A stretch of DNA of 64,000 nucleotides from Kaistia defluvii (lineage in GTDB: Bacteria; Pseudomonadota; Alphaproteobacteria; Rhizobiales; Kaistiaceae), in the NCBI RefSeq assembly GCF_026343955.1, contig NZ_JAPKNI010000003.1, positions 310,001 to 374,000 on the forward strand, read 5' to 3'. A program made the position numbers and the translations under genes. The stretch's first letter is position 1; each line of letters begins with the position of its first letter. Under the pieces are notes generated by a model, which saw only the letters and a program-made list of their open reading frames with translations, did not search any database and had not been told where the DNA came from. This document shows, piece by piece, positions 60,373 through 64,000 of this stretch.

Positions 60373-63315
60373 CTACTGGCAGGCTTCGCAGTCGGGGTCG
60401 TCGATGGAGCACGCCTGGCCCCAGGCCTCGCCGATCGGGACGGCGATCGGTGCCGGCGCCAGCTTCGCGGCCGGCATGACGATCGGCGCGGCAGCGACCG
60501 GGGCGGTGGCGAGCACGGCCGAGACCGCGTTGAGCTTGCCGTCCGTGCCCTTCAGCGTCGACTTCTCGACATGCGTCGCGGAGCGCGAGCGCAGGTAATA
60601 GGTCGTCTTCAGCCCGCGCTGCCAGGCCAGGCGATAGAGCGCGTCGAGCTTCTTGCCCGAGGGATTGGCGATGTAGAGGTTGAGCGACTGCGCCTGGTCG
60701 ATCCACTTCTGCCGCCGCGCCGCCGCCTCGATCAGCCATGCCGAGTCGATCTCGAAGGCGGTCGCGTAGAGCGCCTTCAGATCGTCCGGGATGCGGTCGA
60801 TCGGGCCGATGCTGCCGTCGAAATATTTGAGATCCGACACCATCACCTCGTCCCAGAGGCCGCGCGCCTTGAGATCATGCACCAGCGCCGCGTTCACCAC
60901 GGTGAAGTCGCCCGACATGTTCGATTTGACGAACAGGTTCTGGTAGGCCGGCTCGATCGACTGGGCGACGCCGCAGATGTTGGAGATCGTCGCCGTCGGC
61001 GCGATCGCCATGGTGTTGGAATTGCGCATGCCGACCGTCTTGACCCGCTCGCGCAGGCCTTCCCAGTCGAGCACGGTCGAACGGTCGAGCTCCAGCCCGC
61101 CGCGCGCTTCGGCCAGCAGTTCGACGGAATCGATCGGCAGGATGCCCTGCGACCAGAGCGAGCCGTCGAAGCTCGGATAGCGGCCGCGCTCGGCGGCGAG
61201 ATCGGTCGAAGCCGAGATGGCGTGGAAGGAGATCGCCTCCATGCTCTCGTCGGCGAAGCGGACGGCGGCTTCCGAGGCATAGGGAATGCGCAGCGCCTGC
61301 AGCGCGTCCTGGAAGCCCATCAGGCCGAGGCCGACCGGACGGTGACGCAGGTTGGAACGGCGCGCCTCGGGAATGGTGTAGAAATTGATGTCGATGACAT
61401 TGTCGAGCATCCGCATCGCCGTCTGGACGGTGCGCGCCAGCCGGTCGAGATCGAGGCCGTCGCCAACGATGTGATGGGCGAGGTTGATCGAACCGAGATT
61501 GCAGACCGCGACCTCGTCATTCGACGTGTTGAGCGTGATCTCGGTGCAGAGATTGGACGAATGCACGACGCCGGCATGGCGCTGCGGCGAGCGGATGTTG
61601 CAGGGATCCTTGAAGGTGATCCAGGGATGCCCGGTCTCGAACAGCATGGTCAGCATGCGGCGCCAGAGGTCGGTCGCCCTGACCTCCTTATGGACGCGCA
61701 TCTCGCCGCGCTTCGCCTTCGCCTCATAGCCCTCATAGGCGCGCTGGAAGGCGGGGCCGTAGAGATCGTGCAGGTCCGGCGTCTCGTCGGGCGAGAACAG
61801 GGTCCAAGGCCCCTCCTCGGCGACGCGCTGCATGAACAGGTCCGGCACCCAGTTGGCGGTGTTCATGTCGTGGGTGCGGCGGCGGTCGTCGCCGGTGTTC
61901 TTGCGGAGATCGAGGAATTCCTCGATGTCGACGTGCCACGTCTCGAGATAGGCGCAGACGGCGCCCTTGCGCTTGCCGCCCTGGTTGACGGCGATGGCCG
62001 TGTCGTTCGCGACCTTCAGGAACGGCACCACGCCCTGGCTCTCGCCATTCGTGCCCTTGATGTGGGCGCCGAGGCCGCGCACGCGCGACCAGTCATTGCC
62101 GAGCCCGCCGGAATACTTTGCCAGCAGCGCATTGTCCTTCACCGACTTGAAGATGCCTTCGAGATCGTCCGGCACCGTCGTCAGGAAGCAGGACGAAAGC
62201 TGCGGCCGCAGCGTGCCCGAATTGAACAGGGTCGGCGTCGAGGCCATGAAGTCGAAGGACGACAGCAGATTGTAGAACTCGATCGCCCGCGCCTCGCGAT
62301 CGATCTCGCGGATCGCCAGGCCCATGGCGACACGCATGAAAAAGGCTTGCGGCAGCTCGATGCGGGTCCCGCCTGTCTGCAGGAAATAGCGGTCATACAG
62401 CGTCTGCAGGCCGAGGAACTGGAAGTTCAGGTCGCGCTCGGGTTTTAGCGCAGCGGCGAGGCGGACCAGATCGTAGCGGCCGAGTTCGCCATCGACCAGC
62501 TCATGCTCGATGCCAACCCGGATGAAGGCCGGGAAATAATCGGCATAGCGGCCGGCCATCTCGCTCTGCGTCGGCTGGACCGGAAGGCCCTGCACGAACG
62601 AGACCGCCTCGGCGCGCAGCATGTCGAGCAGCAGGCGGGCGCTGACAAAGGCGTAGTTGGGCTCGCTCTCGACCAGCGTGCGCGCCGCCATGACGGGCGC
62701 CAGCGCCAGTTCGGCCAGCGAGATGCCGTCATACAGATTGCGGCGGGTTTCGGAGAGGATCGCGGCCGCATCAACATCGGCGAGGCCGGCGCAGGCCTCG
62801 TCGACGACGAGCCGCAGCCGGCGCTCGTCGAGCGGACGGAGCACGCCATCGGCGCCGCGCACCTTGAGCAGCGGCGCGCCGGCCGGCGCGACCGCCTCGG
62901 CGGTGCGTCGGGCGCGGGCACGCTCCTCGCGATACAGAACATAGGCGCGGGCGACCTTGTGGTGCTCGCCGCGCATCAGCGCCAGCTCGACCTGGTCCTG
63001 CACGTCCTCGATGTGGAGCGCGCGATCGGAGCCGACGCGGCGCGTCAGCGCGCTGACGATCTGGCCGGTCAGGTCCTCGACGATCTCATGCACACGGCGC
63101 GAGGCGGCGGCGCTGTTTCCCTCGACGGCGAGAAACGCCTTGGTCAGCGCGACGGCGATCTTGGACGCGTCGAAATCCGACAGCGAACCGTTGCGGCGGA
63201 TGACGTGGAACACCGGCGTGGCGACGGCGGACGGCCTGGACGGCGCATTCGCAGGCGCCAGCGACGCATGGGGGGCGACCGGCATGCTGCGGTCCAGATC
63301 AATCGTTTCAGACAT
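60373..63315 (-). CDS. nrdA: Ribonucleotide reductase large subunit, two ATP-cones
   Basis: A 980-residue class I catalytic subunit that reduces ribonucleoside diphosphates. Two N-terminal ATP-cone domains (FHVIRRNGSLSDFDASKI at about 37, and LLKVRGADGVLRPLDERRL at about 140) give allosteric activity control; then the ten-stranded barrel with SSCFLTTVPDD, the active-site loop SNLCTEITLNTSNDEVAVCNLGSINL (NxCxE), and the C-terminal CSIDDPDCEAC thiol pair for re-reduction. Longer than E. coli NrdA (761), as in Chlamydia-type enzymes with extra cones. ATG 63315 lacks a clear ribosome-binding site. A cobalamin riboswitch lies 125 nt upstream in the leader. Confidence 0.95.
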   Translation of the reverse strand: MSETIDLDRSMPVAPHASLAPANAPSRPSAVATPVFHVIRRNGSLSDFDASKIAVALTKAFLAVEGNSAAASRRVHEIVEDLTGQIVSALTRRVGSDRALHIEDVQDQVELALMRGEHHKVARAYVLYREERARARRTAEAVAPAGAPLLKVRGADGVLRPLDERRLRLVVDEACAGLADVDAAAILSETRRNLYDGISLAELALAPVMAARTLVESEPNYAFVSARLLLDMLRAEAVSFVQGLPVQPTQSEMAGRYADYFPAFIRVGIEHELVDGELGRYDLVRLAAALKPERDLNFQFLGLQTLYDRYFLQTGGTRIELPQAFFMRVAMGLAIREIDREARAIEFYNLLSSFDFMASTPTLFNSGTLRPQLSSCFLTTVPDDLEGIFKSVKDNALLAKYSGGLGNDWSRVRGLGAHIKGTNGESQGVVPFLKVANDTAIAVNQGGKRKGAVCAYLETWHVDIEEFLDLRKNTGDDRRRTHDMNTANWVPDLFMQRVAEEGPWTLFSPDETPDLHDLYGPAFQRAYEGYEAKAKRGEMRVHKEVRATDLWRRMLTMLFETGHPWITFKDPCNIRSPQRHAGVVHSSNLCTEITLNTSNDEVAVCNLGSINLAHHIVGDGLDLDRLARTVQTAMRMLDNVIDINFYTIPEARRSNLRHRPVGLGLMGFQDALQALRIPYASEAAVRFADESMEAISFHAISASTDLAAERGRYPSFDGSLWSQGILPIDSVELLAEARGGLELDRSTVLDWEGLRERVKTVGMRNSNTMAIAPTATISNICGVAQSIEPAYQNLFVKSNMSGDFTVVNAALVHDLKARGLWDEVMVSDLKYFDGSIGPIDRIPDDLKALYATAFEIDSAWLIEAAARRQKWIDQAQSLNLYIANPSGKKLDALYRLAWQRGLKTTYYLRSRSATHVEKSTLKGTDGKLNAVSAVLATAPVAAAPIVMPAAKLAPAPIAVPIGEAWGQACSIDDPDCEACQ

Positions 63316-63369
63316 CGGCTTCAGCCCGGATGTTGGGAGCAAAGGCCGAGCGGAAGCGAACAGGACCAA

Positions 63370-63389
63370 CGGCCCCCAGAAACGGGCCG
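63370..63389 (-). promoter_or_regulatory. Hairpin in the nrdA leader (possible expression platform)
   Basis: On the minus strand CGGCCC (63389-63384) pairs with GGGCCG (63375-63370), 8-nt loop, then TTGGTCCTGTT. It lies between the riboswitch and the start codon and could be the switching hairpin, but I cannot model the alternatives. Confidence 0.35.
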
Positions 63390-63439
63390 CACGAATCCAG
63401 CGCTCCACCGGGACACCCCGCCCGAGGACGTTTTCATTC

Positions 63440-63629
63440 TGTCGAGGCAGGTCTCCTGGCTCACGGGTCGTCGTTCTGCCCACCTTCCCGGGACCTCGCG
63501 GCCCCAGTGGTCTCTCCGGGCAGATACTCGCCGTTCACAGTTGCGGGGGCAGCTCCGGCTTCGCCCTTCCCAGGACGTCCCGGCATTCCCTCAAACTTCC
63601 GAATCTTGCGACTCGAAAGAGCCTCGACA
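63440..63629 (-). ncRNA. Cobalamin (B12) riboswitch upstream of nrdA
   Basis: A leader RNA of about 190 nt read on the minus strand. It is closed by a perfect 9-bp P1 stem, TGTCGAGGC (63629-63621) with GCCTCGACA (63448-63440). Inside are the conserved pieces in order: GAGGGAA, a GCCGGAGCTGCCCCCGCAACTGT block, GGCGAGTATCTGCCCGGA, CCACTGG, and at the 3' end the exact B12 box AGCCAGGAGACCTGCC (63461-63446). Binding of adenosylcobalamin in such leaders represses the downstream gene, here nrdA. Confidence 0.93.
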
Positions 63630-63683
63630 CGCAGATCTAGTGCGCCGCCTCGCTCTATTCGTCAACATGTAGTTATTCTTGAC

Positions 63684-64000
63684 TCACAGCGAATCAGGCG
63701 GGCGTCCGCCGGAGCCGGCGCTCGCATACATGCCGGTGGTGCGGAATTCGGTCGGGCTGGTGCCGAAGAAGCGCCGGAACACCTTGGCGAAATAGTTCGA
63801 ATCGTCGAAGCCAGAGAGCACCGCCACCTCCTTGACCGAAAGCACCTGCTGCCCGGCCAGCAGCCGGGCGGCGCGGCGCATCCGCTCCTGCAGCACGAAC
63901 TCGGCCGGCGGCATGCCCTCGCTCGCCGCGAACATGCGCGAGAAATGCGCCCGGCTGAAGCCCGAGAATTCGGCCAGTTCCGGCACGGAGAGCGGCTGGT
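63684..64000 (-). CDS. AraC-family transcriptional regulator, C-terminal part (cut by window edge)
   Basis: The last 104 or so codons are in the window; the gene continues to the right. It is the double helix-turn-helix of AraC/XylS regulators: SVPELAEFSGFSRAHFSRMF for the first HTH, then RRAARLLAGQQVLSVKEVAV and SGFDDSNYFAKVFRRFFGTSPTEFR for the second with the family signature. The sensor domain is not visible. It lies upstream of the nrdA leader on the same strand; the stop at 63684 is 55 nt before the start of the riboswitch, so the nrdA promoter must be in or near its 3' end. Confidence 0.9.
   Translation of the reverse strand, partial: QPLSVPELAEFSGFSRAHFSRMFAASEGMPPAEFVLQERMRRAARLLAGQQVLSVKEVAVLSGFDDSNYFAKVFRRFFGTSPTEFRTTGMYASAGSGGRPPDSL

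Noticed and set aside
60373..63483. Longer nrdA start at GTG 63483
   Set aside because: The added 56 codons are the 3' part of the cobalamin riboswitch and its leader; they have no protein-like conservation.

Overview
The window is high-GC DNA (my estimate is mid-60s percent) from an alphaproteobacterium, most likely a member of the Hyphomicrobiales/Rhizobiales. Kaistia- or Bosea-like soil bacteria would fit, but I cannot place the genus. The reasons are the gene families (DUF992 and DUF3830 proteins, extensin-like periplasmic protein, alphaproteobacterial pyruvate carboxylase, Zur next to ispG, a Mur-type box in front of mntH), the frequent GTG/TTG starts and 1-4 nt gene overlaps, and the rhizobial-style intergenic palindromes. 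I saw no tRNA, rRNA, CRISPR array, transposase or phage gene.

Layout. 1-10.6 kb: the 5' end of asd, a small secreted protein, an aldo/keto reductase, the manganese importer mntH, altronate dehydratase, ribokinase and the periplasmic glucan operon opgGH. 10.9-14.4 kb: pyruvate carboxylase. 14.4-15.2 kb: a GIY-YIG nuclease gene inside four alternating palindromic repeats. 15.2-20.0 kb: an extensin-like zinc-site protein, a galactose-dehydrogenase-like enzyme, and an overlapping 3-hydroxybutyrate dehydrogenase-patatin-acetyltransferase operon. 20.2-25.9 kb: zur, ispG, a DUF559 nuclease gene between inverted repeat copies, a YbaY/META protein, ispA-like prenyl synthase and ahpD/ahpC. 26.1-33.4 kb: oxyR-mtgA, an HpxZ-like protein, an FAH-family sugar-acid dehydratase, an MsbA-like exporter and guanine deaminase.

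33.6-57.5 kb holds three CUT2-type sugar ABC systems, all on the minus strand: (1) binding protein, ATPase, two permeases and a GH1 beta-glucosidase; (2) ROK regulator, ATPase, binding protein, permease and a sugar dehydrogenase, resembling the fructose Frc system; (3) an AraFGH-like transporter with a galactonate-dehydratase-like enzyme and a dehydrogenase, divergent from an FCD-type GntR regulator. Between them are an mhqO/mhqD-like pair, DUF3830 and DUF992 proteins, a diguanylate cyclase and a glycine-rich membrane protein. Together with altronate dehydratase, ribokinase, the FAH-family dehydratase and the galactose dehydrogenase, this is a region for scavenging plant-type sugars and sugar acids. 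57.5-64 kb: a divergent NmrA/HxlR pair, then nrdA-nrdB behind a cobalamin riboswitch, and the 3' part of an AraC-type regulator.

The most interesting signals are: (a) a cobalamin riboswitch controlling a ribonucleotide reductase whose small subunit has Phe in place of the radical Tyr, with the ligand set of the Mn/Fe class Ic enzymes; (b) an approximately 190-bp array of 17 degenerate 11-bp units, in phase with the DNA helix, just upstream of the ROK-operon promoter; (c) two unrelated single-domain nuclease genes (GIY-YIG and DUF559), each enclosed by inverted copies of its own palindromic repeat whose hairpin stems differ between copies but stay paired; (d) a strong perfect hairpin directly behind the binding-protein gene in all three sugar operons.
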